The position numbers and the translations under genes are program-made. A stretch of 64,000 bases of DNA from Flavobacteriales bacterium (GTDB lineage: Bacteria > Bacteroidota > Bacteroidia > Flavobacteriales_F > PHOS-HE28), in contig JADJKO010000006.1 in assembly GCA_016705955.1 (NCBI GenBank), positions 124,001-188,000 of the forward strand, given 5' to 3'. The notes beneath the pieces were generated by a model that did not search any database, was not told the origin of the DNA, and was given only the letters and a program-made list of their open reading frames with translations. This document shows positions 34,784 through 44,238 of this stretch, piece after piece; positions within the stretch are counted from its first letter, which is position 1, and each line of letters begins with the position of its first letter.

Positions 34784-35350
34784 CTAGTCAATGGCGTATT
34801 TGGTCATGAGGTCCTCGTACTCCTTGCTGTAGCGGCGGCGAAGACTTTCGTTCGCGGCCAGGTCCTGGATCTTCAGGATGCCATCGATGATCTGTTCGGG
34901 TCGTGGTGGGCAGCCGGGGATGTATACATCCACCGGGATCACGCGGTCGATGCCCTGCAAAACACTGTACGTGTCGAAAATGCCACCTGTGCATGCGCAC
35001 GCACCCATGCTCAGTACCCACTTCGGCTCGGCCATCTGCATGTAAACGGTGCGCAGGACCGGGGCCATCTTCTTGGCGATGGTGCCCATGACCATCAGTA
35101 GGTCGCTCTGGCGTGGACTGAAGCTGAGGCGCTCCATACCGAATCGGCTGAGGTCGTAGTGCGAACTCATCACGCTCATGAACTCGATGCCGCAGCAGCT
35201 GGTAGCGAAGGGTAGCGGCCACAAGCTGTTCTTGCGGGCAAGTCCGACGGCCTGATCCATACGCGTGGCGAAGAAACCCGATCCGGAATGCCCCTCCGGT
35301 GGCGCTACGATGGTCGGCTTCAGCCGTTCGATACCGCGTTCTTCGCTCAT
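34784..35350 (-). CDS. nuoB: NADH-quinone oxidoreductase subunit B
   Basis: 188 aa subunit holding cluster N2, the electron donor to quinone: FATSCCGIEFM with the tandem cysteines, MGACACTGGIF and IPGCPPRPEQIIDGI. The start at MSEERGIERLKPT (35350) overlaps the nuoA stop by 4 bp; the upstream extension to 35779 is nuoA in another frame. Confidence 0.97.
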   Translation of the reverse strand: MSEERGIERLKPTIVAPPEGHSGSGFFATRMDQAVGLARKNSLWPLPFATSCCGIEFMSVMSSHYDLSRFGMERLSFSPRQSDLLMVMGTIAKKMAPVLRTVYMQMAEPKWVLSMGACACTGGIFDTYSVLQGIDRVIPVDVYIPGCPPRPEQIIDGILKIQDLAANESLRRRYSKEYEDLMTKYAID

Positions 35351-35724
35351 TCGATCTTCATTACACCCTTGCGTAACACGTAGTAGAGGCCCGCCAGCAC
35401 GAAGCTGACGAAGACCACCATCTCCACGAATCCGATCAGTCCCAACTCCTTGAAGGTAACCGCCCACGGATAGAGGAAGATCACTTCCACATCGAAGAGC
35501 ACGAAGAGGATCGCGATCAGCAGGTACTTCACGGAGAACGGCGTGCGCGCGTTGCCGTGTTGTTCGATCCCGCTCTCGAAATTCTCCAGCTTCTGTTTGC
35601 CCCTCACCTTGGGACCCAAGAACGCGGAGGCGGCGAGGGCGAAGCCCACGAAGCCGACCGCGATGAGCGTCTGCATCACGATGGGCAGGTAGTCCGACGG
35701 AGAGGAAACGGTCTGGAGTAGCAC
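35347..35724 (-). CDS. nuoA: NADH-quinone oxidoreductase subunit A
   Basis: 125 aa, three membrane helices, with the conserved loop KLENFESGIEQHGNARTPFSVKYLL and acidic FDVEVIFLYPWA. The first codon is GTG at 35724; the next Met (35676) would cut off part of helix 1, so GTG is preferred. First gene of the nuoA-N operon, preceded by a good promoter candidate. Confidence 0.94.
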   Translation of the reverse strand: MLLQTVSSPSDYLPIVMQTLIAVGFVGFALAASAFLGPKVRGKQKLENFESGIEQHGNARTPFSVKYLLIAILFVLFDVEVIFLYPWAVTFKELGLIGFVEMVVFVSFVLAGLYYVLRKGVMKIE

Positions 35725-35746
35725 GGAACGCTCTTTTGCGGGTCGC

Positions 35747-35779
35747 CAAATGTAGTATCAGCACCAACGCGCGAAGCAA
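35747..35779 (-). promoter_or_regulatory. Candidate promoter of the nuo operon
   Basis: -7 box TACATTTG at 35747-35754 with a TTG at 35777-35779; the spacer is 22 bp, within the 17-23 bp range reported for Bacteroidota. The -7 box ends 22 bp before the nuoA GTG. Confidence 0.5.
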
Positions 35780-35840
35780 TACCGATCGATGACTTCCGTT
35801 GTGCGCCGGGATCCATACCCTCCGCGAACTTTCAGCCCGT

Positions 35841-35848
35841 TACATTTG
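35841..35848 (+). promoter_or_regulatory. Candidate -7 box for dxs
   Basis: TACATTTG, exact TAnnTTTG match, 13 bp before the dxs ATG. No TTG at the expected -33 distance. Confidence 0.35.
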
Positions 35849-35861
35849 TTCACTTGCCGTT

Positions 35862-37808
35862 ATGAGCGACCCGAGCGCCGCCTACCCCTTGCTCAGCCAC
35901 ATCGTGTTCCCCGAGGACCTGCGTCGGTTGGAGGAGGACCAGCTTCAGCAGGTATGTACCGAGCTGCGGAACTACATCATCGACCTGGTGAGTGTGAAGG
36001 GCGGCCACTTCGGTGCCAGCCTCGGCGTGGTGGAACTCACGGTGGCCCTGCACTACGTCCTGAACACACCATACGATCAGTTGGTATGGGACGTCGGGCA
36101 CCAGGCCTACGGCCATAAGATCCTCACCGGCCGGCGGGAGGTCTTCCACACCAACCGCATCCACAAAGGACTCAGTGGGTTCCCCAAGCGGAGCGAAAGC
36201 GAGTACGACACGTTCGGGGTGGGGCACAGTTCCACTTCCGTCGGTGCCGCATTGGGCATGGCGGTGGGAAGTAAGTTGAAGGGAGAGAAGGACCGGCAAG
36301 TGGTGGCCGTGATCGGCGATGGTGCCATGACGGCCGGTATGGCCTTCGAGGCGCTGAACCACGGCGGCACGGCGAACACCGACTTCCTCGTGGTGCTTAA
36401 CGACAATTGCATGAGCATCGACCCGAACGTCGGTGCCTTGAAGGAATACCTCACGGACATCACCACCAGCCACACCTATAACAAGGTGAAGGACGAGGTG
36501 TGGAAGTTGCTCGGCAAGCTCAGCAAGTTCGGTCCGAACGCGCAGGCCATCGCCCAGAAGGTGGAAGCCGCGGTGAAGACCGCCGTGCTGAAACAGAGCA
36601 ACCTCTTCGAGAGCCTGAACTTCCGCTACTTCGGCCCCGTGGATGGCCACGACGTGAACCATCTGGTGAAAGTGCTGCGCGACCTGCGCGACATTCCCGG
36701 TCCCAAGATCCTGCACACGGTCACCGTGAAGGGCAAGGGCTATGCCCCGGCCGAAGCGGGCAACGCCACGGTCTGGCACGCACCGGGACTTTTCAACAAG
36801 GACACCGGAGAGATCATCAAGGTGGTGCCTAGGAGCCCGCAACCGCCCAGGTACCAGGATGTCTTCGGACACAGCATCGTAGAATTGGCGGAGAAGAACC
36901 CCCGCATCGTGGGTGTAACGCCCGCCATGCCTTCCGGCTGTTCGCTCAACATCATGATGAAGGCGATGCCCGATCGTGCGTTCGATGTCGGTATCGCGGA
37001 GCAACACGCAGTCACCTTCAGTGCAGGCATGGCCACACAAGGCATGGTGCCTTTCTGCAACATCTACAGTTCCTTCATGCAGCGCGCCTATGACCAAGTG
37101 GTGCATGATGTGGCCTTGCAGAAGCTGAATGTGGTCTTTTGTTTGGATCGTGGTGGCTTGGCCGGTGCCGATGGTCCCACGCACCACGGAGCCTTCGACA
37201 TCGCATACTTCCGCTGCATCCCCAACATGGTGGTGAGCGCACCGATGAACGAGGAGGAACTACGCGACCTCATGTACACCGCGCAGCTTCCCGATCAAGG
37301 CCCCTTCAGCATCCGCTATCCGCGCGGCGAAGGCGTGATGACCGAATGGAAGACGCCCTTCAAGGAGATCAAGGTCGGCACTGGCCGGAAGGTCCGCTCC
37401 GGTCGTGACATTGCTGTCCTGAGCATCGGGCACATCGGCAACATCGCCGCAACGGGCATCGATGCGTTGGAGAAGGAAGGCTATTCCGTCGCGCATTACG
37501 ACATGCGTTTCGCGAAGCCGATCGACGAGATGCTCCTGCACGAAGTGTTCGGCGCACACAAGCACATCATCACCGTGGAGGACGGTTGCATCATGGGCGG
37601 CATGGGCAGCGCTGTGCTGGAGTTCATGGCCGATCACGGATACCAAGCGCAAGTGAAGCGCCTCGGCATTCCCGACCGCTGGATCGAGCACGGCAGCCAG
37701 AAGGACCTCTACATCGAGTGTGGGTTCGATGACAAGGCGCTCGTTGCGGCGGTGAAGGAGATGCTGCCGAACGCAGCCAGTAAGATGGGTTCGGGATTTC
37801 GGGGCTGA
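35862..37808 (+). CDS. dxs: 1-Deoxy-D-xylulose-5-phosphate synthase
   Basis: Thiamine-diphosphate enzyme joining pyruvate and glyceraldehyde-3-phosphate, the first step of the MEP isoprenoid pathway. 648 aa. Motifs: GHFGASLGVVELTVALHYV, the ThDP signature GDGAMTAGMAFEALNHGG ending in NDNCMSI, transketolase-like second domain with DVGIAEQHAVTFSAG and GLAGADGPTHHGAFD, and C-terminal IGHIGNIAATGIDAL. Start at MSDPSAAYPLLSH; the open frame to 35799 lies across the intergenic region shared with nuoA. Divergent from nuoA. Confidence 0.96.
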   Translation: MSDPSAAYPLLSHIVFPEDLRRLEEDQLQQVCTELRNYIIDLVSVKGGHFGASLGVVELTVALHYVLNTPYDQLVWDVGHQAYGHKILTGRREVFHTNRIHKGLSGFPKRSESEYDTFGVGHSSTSVGAALGMAVGSKLKGEKDRQVVAVIGDGAMTAGMAFEALNHGGTANTDFLVVLNDNCMSIDPNVGALKEYLTDITTSHTYNKVKDEVWKLLGKLSKFGPNAQAIAQKVEAAVKTAVLKQSNLFESLNFRYFGPVDGHDVNHLVKVLRDLRDIPGPKILHTVTVKGKGYAPAEAGNATVWHAPGLFNKDTGEIIKVVPRSPQPPRYQDVFGHSIVELAEKNPRIVGVTPAMPSGCSLNIMMKAMPDRAFDVGIAEQHAVTFSAGMATQGMVPFCNIYSSFMQRAYDQVVHDVALQKLNVVFCLDRGGLAGADGPTHHGAFDIAYFRCIPNMVVSAPMNEEELRDLMYTAQLPDQGPFSIRYPRGEGVMTEWKTPFKEIKVGTGRKVRSGRDIAVLSIGHIGNIAATGIDALEKEGYSVAHYDMRFAKPIDEMLLHEVFGAHKHIITVEDGCIMGGMGSAVLEFMADHGYQAQVKRLGIPDRWIEHGSQKDLYIECGFDDKALVAAVKEMLPNAASKMGSGFRG

Positions 37809-37843
37809 TCCGGTCAGCCTTCAGTAACGCAAAGCGCGCCCGA

Positions 37844-38398
37844 TCACAACAAGGCAATGTGGAATCCGACACCGATAGTGATCGGTAGCAGATCCGCCTT
37901 CACCTCCACATCAGGGCGTGCTTTCACTGCTTCCCAGTCATCCAGCATCTCCTGTGATCGGATCGGGACGTTGATGGAGATCCGCCAATAGTTCCGGTCG
38001 TACCGCTGCTTGATCATCACGCCACCGCCGAAGGTCGGTCCGTAGTAGATGCCATCCAACGATTCCTTGCCTTGCACATGGATCACCGCGTTGTAGCCGT
38101 ACATCCCCACGAGGAATGGACTGGCTCGTCGCTTCCCCGGCAAGCGAAGCTCGACACCGCCGTTGTATCCTGCTCCGACCAAGGCCCAGCCTCCGCCGAT
38201 GAACCCAGCGAAGTACGGCGCAGGCCAATAGGTCAGCCGCATTCCAACGATGCCTCCCACATCCTGACCTGTTCCAACCCCTACGTACACGCCGTTGTAG
38301 GCCTGCTTTTCCAGAGGAGTTGGTTGGACGTAGTCCTATCCTCCCGCGTTGTTCACGAGGATGATCGCGAGGATACTGGTCATAAGCACGTGCTTCAT
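37844..38398 (-). pseudogene. Outer-membrane beta-barrel-like protein interrupted by an in-frame TAG
   Basis: An ATG at 38398 starts a signal-peptide-like MKHVLMTSILAIILVNNAGG. The next codon is TAG (38336-38338, + strand cta), then the same frame continues DYVQPTPLEKQAYNGVYVGV and on for 163 codons. The body alternates Gly/aromatic strands (MRLTYWPAPYFAGFIGGGWA, YYGPTFGGGVMIKQRY, RISINVPIRSQEM) and ends with IGVGFHIALL, as in small outer-membrane barrels. A CAG-to-TAG change would explain the stop. Alternatively translation starts at the GTG 38290 without export signal. Family not identified. Confidence 0.6.
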
Positions 38399-38418
38399 CT
38401 CTCGGGCTTGGGTCGTTG

Positions 38419-39408
38419 CTACCGCTTGGTCAGTCGTGAACTACCAAGGGTCCCGTTCGTGCCGATCCAACTCAGTGTGTATTGACCGGAAGGCACATCC
38501 GTCATGCTCAGTGTCATGCGCCGTTTTTCCGGAGAAGTGAATTCGACGGACCACTGCTTGCTGATCTGGCCACCGGCATCCACCAGTTGGATCACCGTGC
38601 GGTCTGCGCGCAGCGCGGGCAGATCCACCACGACCTGATCCTCGCATGGGTCGGGGAAGGGATGCAGTTCCACGGGCCGGAAGAGCGCGGCCGGGTCATC
38701 GCGCCACGAACCATCGAGCCAGCGCATGTAGCGTTCCGGTGGCGGCCATCCGAAGCGTTCCACTACAAGTAACAATGGCATCGGGGTTTGGTCGCAATAC
38801 CACGCATAGCGCACTTCGCGCAGGTGGATCGTCTTTGGATCGGCCTTCGAAGTGACCGTAAGTTCATACCGCACGCGAAGCACATTGTTCACAATGCCAT
38901 AAGGCATCACCAATGTTCCATATGAATCGGCTTGCGCATTCAAGGAGGTCACGCGCATATCGATGCGGCCGGCGCCGGTCACAGCAGCCACACCCGAATC
39001 CGACCAAGCGGTCAAGTAGGAACACGGAAGATCCAGGATGGGAAGCGGAGGATCGAATCGGACGAGTGCATTGTCTGAATAGGCACCCAACCAATAGAGC
39101 GCGGTGTCACCTGCTTGGTAGTATGACGTCGGTTCGCCCGGCACGGCCAGCACCAAGGCTTTCGCGGGGAATGCGCCCGCGCCCGGTGCGATGTCCGTGG
39201 TGGTCCACTGGTAGGGTACGATAGTGCCATAGGGCAGCGCACTGAGGTCCCACTTCATGGCGATGCCCGGTCGGCCAGCAGGAAGGAAGGGGATGTCGTG
39301 GTATCCGAAGATGGATCCAGTGACCGGGATGGCACGTTGGTCCAAGGTCGGTTGCGCCGAAGCGGAAAGGGAAACGACCAACGCGCAAAGGGTGATGGAT
39401 CGGATCAT
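38419..39408 (-). CDS. Secreted protein with T9SS-like C-terminal domain
   Basis: 329 aa. The signal peptide MIRSITLCALVVSLSASAQ is followed by an uncharacterised beta-rich domain of about 230 residues (FGYHDIPFLPAGRPGIAMKW ... YAWYCDQTPMPLLLVVER). A C-terminal segment of about 75 residues has sorting-domain character: HPFPDPCEDQVVVDLP (YPNP-like), IQLVDAGGQISKQW, VPSGQYTLSWIG. The match to the type A domain is weaker than that of the protein at 12108. Destination at the cell surface is inferred. Substrate unknown. Confidence 0.75.
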   Translation of the reverse strand: MIRSITLCALVVSLSASAQPTLDQRAIPVTGSIFGYHDIPFLPAGRPGIAMKWDLSALPYGTIVPYQWTTTDIAPGAGAFPAKALVLAVPGEPTSYYQAGDTALYWLGAYSDNALVRFDPPLPILDLPCSYLTAWSDSGVAAVTGAGRIDMRVTSLNAQADSYGTLVMPYGIVNNVLRVRYELTVTSKADPKTIHLREVRYAWYCDQTPMPLLLVVERFGWPPPERYMRWLDGSWRDDPAALFRPVELHPFPDPCEDQVVVDLPALRADRTVIQLVDAGGQISKQWSVEFTSPEKRRMTLSMTDVPSGQYTLSWIGTNGTLGSSRLTKR

Positions 39409-39458
39409 CCTGCCAAGCTACATGCTCGCGCGTTCATGGCAACGGACCCCGCGGAACT

Positions 39459-40883
39459 TCAACGAGGCACTTGCACGAATCCCTTTGCGGTCCAGATCAA
39501 TAGCCGATCATTCGCGGTGACGTGCAAAGTGTCTTCACGATCCTCGGTGTTCAGGACGTTGATGACCGCATCATCCACGTGCGAAGGTGGAACCGCTTCC
39601 ACCGCGTGGATCGCGGAAGCGTCCTTGCCCGCGAAGGTCAACGCTTCGCGGTAGCCGTGCCGAAGGATGAACGCGCCGTGATGATCACTCGGCAGACCGA
39701 CGACGAGCAGCCGACCATCAGCAGGTGGTATTGGTGTGCTCTGCACGATCCGCTCGATCGTCCGAGATGCTTCGATCCAATTCAAGTGGTTCATCCGCAT
39801 CGCGATCACGGACCCGACCAACAGCACGACCAACACGGTTACACGCATCCATCCGCGCAGCAAGGTGAAGACGACAAGTGCGATCAACAAGCAGAGGATC
39901 GCCGAAGGCAAATAGAGGAAGCGATCGCTCTCGCTGGTGCGCGTGCTCACACCGCCGATGATCGCCACGCCGCAGGCCAAGCCTGTGATCGCGGTCAAGA
40001 CAAGCATCAGCTTCCGGTTCCCGGGTTCGTTGGCCGTTCGGCGGATCAGCAGGAAGACGGTCAGCGCCAAGGCTGAAGCCAAGGCTGCGAACAGCCACAC
40101 CTGTTGTGATGGATCGTGGTTCGGAGGAAGGAAGAGCCGACCGATGACCTTGCCCGTACGATCCAAGTAGGAGACCACGCCTTCCCGAAAGAAGGACGCA
40201 CCGTAGGTATTCGCCACATGACCCGTGAGCATGGATCGCAAGAGCAGGTTCGATCCAGCGACCGCAGCGGCGAGCACCACCATCGTCCAGCGTACGCGGC
40301 TTTCGTAGTGTGATGCGAGAATGGCCAGTGGGACAAGTAAGAGCGGTAGGAGCAATGCAAGCTCGTAACACATCGCGCCCAGTGCGCCGGAGATCCCCAC
40401 CACCAAGCACCGCGTGATCGGATCCGAATGGCTCGTTGCGGCGATCAGCGCCAGCAACGTGAACGAGGTGGCCATGGCCGTACTGCGACCGATGATCCAC
40501 AGCTGCGGTTCGTTGTGGAACGGATAGCACACGAACAACAATGCGCCGATGAATGCAGGTGAACGCAGGGCGTCATCGCCGAACAGGTTGCGGCCGAGCA
40601 GGAAGACCAACCATGCATTGAAGCCGAGCAGCAATACGTTGATCGAACGGAACGCGATAGGCGATGGACCACTGACGAGGTAGTTGATGTAGAGCGTCCA
40701 ATCCGGAAGTGGGCGGAAGAAGGAACCCGTGCCGAGGTCGCGTTTCTCGCCGATCCGGTGGAGCACGGAGAAATCATCCGAGAAGAAGGAGAGCCCGAGG
40801 ACCGGGAGGTGCAATGCGAACGCGACCGCCACCAACAACAGGAGCGCGAGCCCGGAGCGGAGTAGGGGTGAGGTCAGGTTCAT
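39459..40883 (-). CDS. Polytopic membrane protein, GT-C-like
   Basis: 474 aa with about ten membrane helices. After helix 1 (LALLLLVAVAFALHLPVLGL) comes a first periplasmic loop with the acidic pair FFSDDFSVLHR, the usual catalytic position in GT-C glycosyltransferases, and then FRPLPDWTLYINYL. A soluble C-terminal domain of about 90 residues follows (SRTIERIVQSTPIPPADGRL ...). It probably uses a polyprenyl-phosphate sugar donor in envelope glycan or protein glycosylation (inference). Divergent from the next such gene at 40928. Confidence 0.68.
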   Translation of the reverse strand: MNLTSPLLRSGLALLLLVAVAFALHLPVLGLSFFSDDFSVLHRIGEKRDLGTGSFFRPLPDWTLYINYLVSGPSPIAFRSINVLLLGFNAWLVFLLGRNLFGDDALRSPAFIGALLFVCYPFHNEPQLWIIGRSTAMATSFTLLALIAATSHSDPITRCLVVGISGALGAMCYELALLLPLLLVPLAILASHYESRVRWTMVVLAAAVAGSNLLLRSMLTGHVANTYGASFFREGVVSYLDRTGKVIGRLFLPPNHDPSQQVWLFAALASALALTVFLLIRRTANEPGNRKLMLVLTAITGLACGVAIIGGVSTRTSESDRFLYLPSAILCLLIALVVFTLLRGWMRVTVLVVLLVGSVIAMRMNHLNWIEASRTIERIVQSTPIPPADGRLLVVGLPSDHHGAFILRHGYREALTFAGKDASAIHAVEAVPPSHVDDAVINVLNTEDREDTLHVTANDRLLIWTAKGFVQVPR

Positions 40884-40893
40884 GCGCTTCGGT

Positions 40894-40901
40894 CAAAGCT
40901 A
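40894..40901 (-). promoter_or_regulatory. Candidate -7 box upstream of 39459-40883
   Basis: TAGCTTTG on the minus strand matches TAnnTTTG, 10 bp before the ATG at 40883. The 44 bp divergent spacer also holds a weaker TAAGTTCG (40916-40923) facing the plus-strand gene. Confidence 0.35.
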
Positions 40902-40927
40902 GGCGGGGACTTGTCTAAGTTCGTGCG

Positions 40928-42394
40928 ATGCCGCGCCGCCATTTGCTCTGGTTGCTACTCGCCTTCGCGATCAGCGTGGCGGTGCGCGCACCCTTGCTCA
41001 ACCGTCCACTCAGCGTTCATCACGAACTGTGTACGGCGTTGGTGCTGATCATCCTGCACAACTGGCACACCGACGGTTTCGCACACCACCATGGCGCACC
41101 GGCCATCACCTTCAGCGGCCCGGCCGACCTGATCCCGCCGGGATACACCGATGCGCCCGGCTTGCACAACGGTGTGTTGTACTACCTCTCGCACCCGCCA
41201 CTGGCCTACGACCTGCCGCATGTACTCTTCGCAGTGACAGGAAGCGAACCGAATGCGCTCGGGTTGCAGTTGTTCAACCTGTTCTTCCACTTGCTTACCG
41301 CGATCGCGTTGTACTTGATCGTGCGCGAACTGCTCGGTCAGGATGCAAGGTCGAGCGGCGCCGAGACCTTCGCAGCGGTGCTCTACCTCTTCATGCCCGC
41401 GCCGCTCTGGTTCCACAGCAACGTGTACATGAGCGACATGTTCGTGCAGAACGCATGGGTGTGGCACATCCTCGTGGTGCAGCGTATGTACAAGAGCGAA
41501 GACCGAGGTTGGCGATGGCCGCTGCTTGCCGGATTCACTTTGTTCATCACCACGTGCATCAGCTGGCCGGGTGTGTGGGCTGGCATCACACTCTTCGGCA
41601 TCGCCGCATTCCGTTGGTGGCGCACGCGCGAACGGCAGGAGCTACGCGTCATGTTCATGGCCGTGCTCGGCGTAGGGCTGGCCCTTGGCTACACCGCGTG
41701 GCGCTGGCTTCAGGTCGTGGATGCGGATGCGCTCCTTGCCTATTTCACGGGCCGCTACGCCGATCGAGGAACGGTGGTGGATCACGGAACATGGTCGCAC
41801 ATCGTGCAATTGGTCGTGAACTACCGCACCGGTTTCCTGCCGGTGATCCTGATAGTGTTCGTAGTTCTGGTCGTTCGCCGCCAAGCAGTTCGGGAAGCCT
41901 CAACCCAATGGCCACTGTTCCTTGCGCTAGCTGGTCTGCCCGTAGTGCTCGATCACGCGCTCTTGCTCCAGTACGCCGAGCACGATTTCGCGGCACTGAA
42001 GGGAGGAGTGTTGCTGTGTGTGGTCGGGGGCATCGGACTAGCCACGTTCCCAACGCGTTGGGCGATCCCGGGCCTATTGGTTGTCTGCCTTGGCGGCGTG
42101 CTGTATTTCTATCACACGAATCCGTTGCGCAGTGCATGGGAAGGTTCCTATTCGCATGACTTGGGATCGGGTCACAACATCGCCTACAAGGCATTGTCGA
42201 ACGAAACGGTATTCACCTTTCGATTCACCCCGGAGCCTCAAGCACAGTGGTACGCGAAGCGCACGCTCTTCCGGGTGGACAGCCTTTCGCAGGCGAAGGC
42301 ATTGTTGCGCGCTCAGGGAAACGCAACAGGTATCGTGGTTTGGCCCGATCCCACATGCGTTGGATACATGACGGAACGCATCACTGCGGAATAA
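40928..42394 (+). CDS. Polytopic membrane protein, GT-C-like
   Basis: 488 aa, about ten helices (LLWLLLAFAISVAVRAPLLN first). The first loop reads LSVHHELCTALVLIILHNWH and is followed by a long His/Pro-rich periplasmic section (HHHGAPAITFSGPADLIPPG, YLSHPPLAYDLPHVLF). The C-terminus contains a soluble domain (FRFTPEPQAQWYAKRTLFRV). Fold type resembles dolichyl-phosphate-sugar-dependent transferases (PMT/ArnT-like), but the identity is not established. It ends 3 bp from the convergent gene at 42398. Confidence 0.66.
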   Translation: MPRRHLLWLLLAFAISVAVRAPLLNRPLSVHHELCTALVLIILHNWHTDGFAHHHGAPAITFSGPADLIPPGYTDAPGLHNGVLYYLSHPPLAYDLPHVLFAVTGSEPNALGLQLFNLFFHLLTAIALYLIVRELLGQDARSSGAETFAAVLYLFMPAPLWFHSNVYMSDMFVQNAWVWHILVVQRMYKSEDRGWRWPLLAGFTLFITTCISWPGVWAGITLFGIAAFRWWRTRERQELRVMFMAVLGVGLALGYTAWRWLQVVDADALLAYFTGRYADRGTVVDHGTWSHIVQLVVNYRTGFLPVILIVFVVLVVRRQAVREASTQWPLFLALAGLPVVLDHALLLQYAEHDFAALKGGVLLCVVGGIGLATFPTRWAIPGLLVVCLGGVLYFYHTNPLRSAWEGSYSHDLGSGHNIAYKALSNETVFTFRFTPEPQAQWYAKRTLFRVDSLSQAKALLRAQGNATGIVVWPDPTCVGYMTERITAE

Positions 42395-42397
42395 CGA

Positions 42398-44179
42398 TCA
42401 CTTCGGCTCCCACACCTCCACGCGCAGATCGTCCACGCGTTGCGTGCCACCGTGCTGGTTCCAGATGTACACTTTCAAGTTGTCCTCAAGTGAGCGCACT
42501 TCGGGCGTGATGTAGTCGAAGGTGGTGGTGAGCCACGCGTTCTTCGGTGCGTTGGCCGGATCCCATGACAACGTCTTGTACTTGTACGTCTCACTTTTAT
42601 GGTGGAAGGTGCAAACGATCACGGGTGGGGCATTGGCGCTATCGGTGATGAAGAGCTTCGCACTGATCCGCAACCACGCGTGGTCCTTCGAGGTGAGTTC
42701 ATTGAACCGTAGATCCGGACCCGGTGTGAAGGGATCCTCGGCGGTCAATACGTACACGCTGTCCGCGCGATCGTCGAAGGTGTTCTCGTAGAGCACACGC
42801 ATGGAATAGTCGCGTGTATCCTTAAGAACTTCTTCCTCGGTCAGTGGCCGGTCCACCAGGAGCAAGCGCTGTGCATCGGGTGGAACACTCGTTCGACCGA
42901 AGATGGCCGCATAGTACCCGGCCGTCATCCGTTCCTTGCTGATGACCCCGCGATTCCATTGCCAGGTCTGGAAGAGGTTGAGCACTACAAGCAGCGGTAA
43001 CACGACCCATGCGATCGTGCGCCACACGCGCAACGCTGGGATCTGCTGGATCAGGTAACCCAACGAGATAGCGAGCAGCACATATGCTGGCACCATGCTC
43101 CGCGCGCTGAAACTTCCGCCCGCGTACCACCAATTGGTCCAACTCGAAACGATGTAGAGATCAAGGACCAGGAAGATGCCAATGACCCAGAAGAGATGCC
43201 GCGCGCGCTTCCAAAGGATCACCATCCCAAGCATTGCCATCACCATCAGCGGTGTGTACACGAACCAGCCTTTCCGGAAACTGAAGAGGTAGTCAACGAC
43301 GTGTGGTGCAGTGAAGTCGAAGCCCTCACCCGCATTCACGTAGGAGTAGAAAAGCCATTCACCGGTGACCGCGCGCCAATACAGCGGCTGCGGAAGAGCG
43401 GCGACAACGAAGGCTAGAAAAGCGATCAGCAGATGGGCCGGATGCTCTTTGATCGCGACCCACTTCCCGCGCAGGCCATCGGCGCCGATCCACAGAAGTG
43501 GGATGAGTACACAGACCAGTTCGGACGGACGGACGAGCATGATCCATCCCACAAGCGCACCGATCGCCAGCGCGCTCTTCCAAGATGGTTTCGCGTGCCA
43601 ACGGATCGTCGCCAACAACAACCCGGCGTAAAGGGAGAAGAGCAATGGATGCGTGAGCAACGCACCATCCAGCGCAGCGAGATGTAGGTAGTTCGTTCCG
43701 AGGACCACAAGGACGAGCAACGCAGCAGCGAGCCGGTCATCGAAGAAGTGCAACAGCACCCTCCTCAACAGGAACAAACCGATAAGGACGTACAGCAACG
43801 TGCCATATGTCACCAGCACTTGATAGGGTGCCGAGAAACCATCCGCCGGATAGCCCAACGGCTCCGTGGTCACATGCGCGAGGAAGAACCACGGTGCGTA
43901 CGCTACAGCCATGCCCGAGCTGTACTTGATCACACGCGATCCATCCGTGCCATCCACCAGTTGGTACAATGTGGTTGACGGGTCGTAGGTCGCCATCACC
44001 TCGTCCAACCAGACGTGATCCTTCAACCCCGGATCATCGTGGATGAAGATGGCAGGGAGGTAGAGGTAGTAGCCGAAGACGTCCCAAGTGAGCGCGTGCT
44101 TTGTGGGTTGCGTGATGCGTAGCGCGAGCAGTAGTGCGCAGAGCGACCATGCGGTGATGAGCGACCAGCGACTCGGCAT
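42398..44179 (-). CDS. Polytopic membrane protein, GT-C-like
   Basis: 593 aa. Helix 1 (LITAWSLCALLLALRI) is followed by the loop WDVFGYYLYLPAIFIHDDPG with aspartates in the position of the GT-C catalytic residues, then about ten further helices. A C-terminal soluble beta domain of about 150 residues (DDRADSVYVLTAEDPFTPGP ... DDLRVEVWEPK) looks carbohydrate-binding-like. Fourth protein of this general type in the window. A TACATTCG box at 44184-44191 precedes the start. Acceptor unknown. Confidence 0.68.
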   Translation of the reverse strand: MPSRWSLITAWSLCALLLALRITQPTKHALTWDVFGYYLYLPAIFIHDDPGLKDHVWLDEVMATYDPSTTLYQLVDGTDGSRVIKYSSGMAVAYAPWFFLAHVTTEPLGYPADGFSAPYQVLVTYGTLLYVLIGLFLLRRVLLHFFDDRLAAALLVLVVLGTNYLHLAALDGALLTHPLLFSLYAGLLLATIRWHAKPSWKSALAIGALVGWIMLVRPSELVCVLIPLLWIGADGLRGKWVAIKEHPAHLLIAFLAFVVAALPQPLYWRAVTGEWLFYSYVNAGEGFDFTAPHVVDYLFSFRKGWFVYTPLMVMAMLGMVILWKRARHLFWVIGIFLVLDLYIVSSWTNWWYAGGSFSARSMVPAYVLLAISLGYLIQQIPALRVWRTIAWVVLPLLVVLNLFQTWQWNRGVISKERMTAGYYAAIFGRTSVPPDAQRLLLVDRPLTEEEVLKDTRDYSMRVLYENTFDDRADSVYVLTAEDPFTPGPDLRFNELTSKDHAWLRISAKLFITDSANAPPVIVCTFHHKSETYKYKTLSWDPANAPKNAWLTTTFDYITPEVRSLEDNLKVYIWNQHGGTQRVDDLRVEVWEPK

Positions 44180-44238
44180 GCGACGAATGTAGGAGCGAGA
44201 TCGGGGCGAAGAGAAGGCATCTCACGCGTAGGCATGGA

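Noticed and set aside
35351..35779. Upstream extension of nuoB
   Set aside because: The region is nuoA in another frame; NuoB similarity begins at 35350 with an ATGA overlap.
35850..37187. 445-codon minus-strand frame opposite dxs
   Set aside because: Shadow of dxs; His/Val/Arg-rich without motifs, and dxs is intact on the plus strand.
37803..37819. GGCTGA / TCAGCC hairpin at the dxs stop
   Set aside because: Only 6 bp, overlaps the stop codon, and no T-run follows; too weak to call a terminator.
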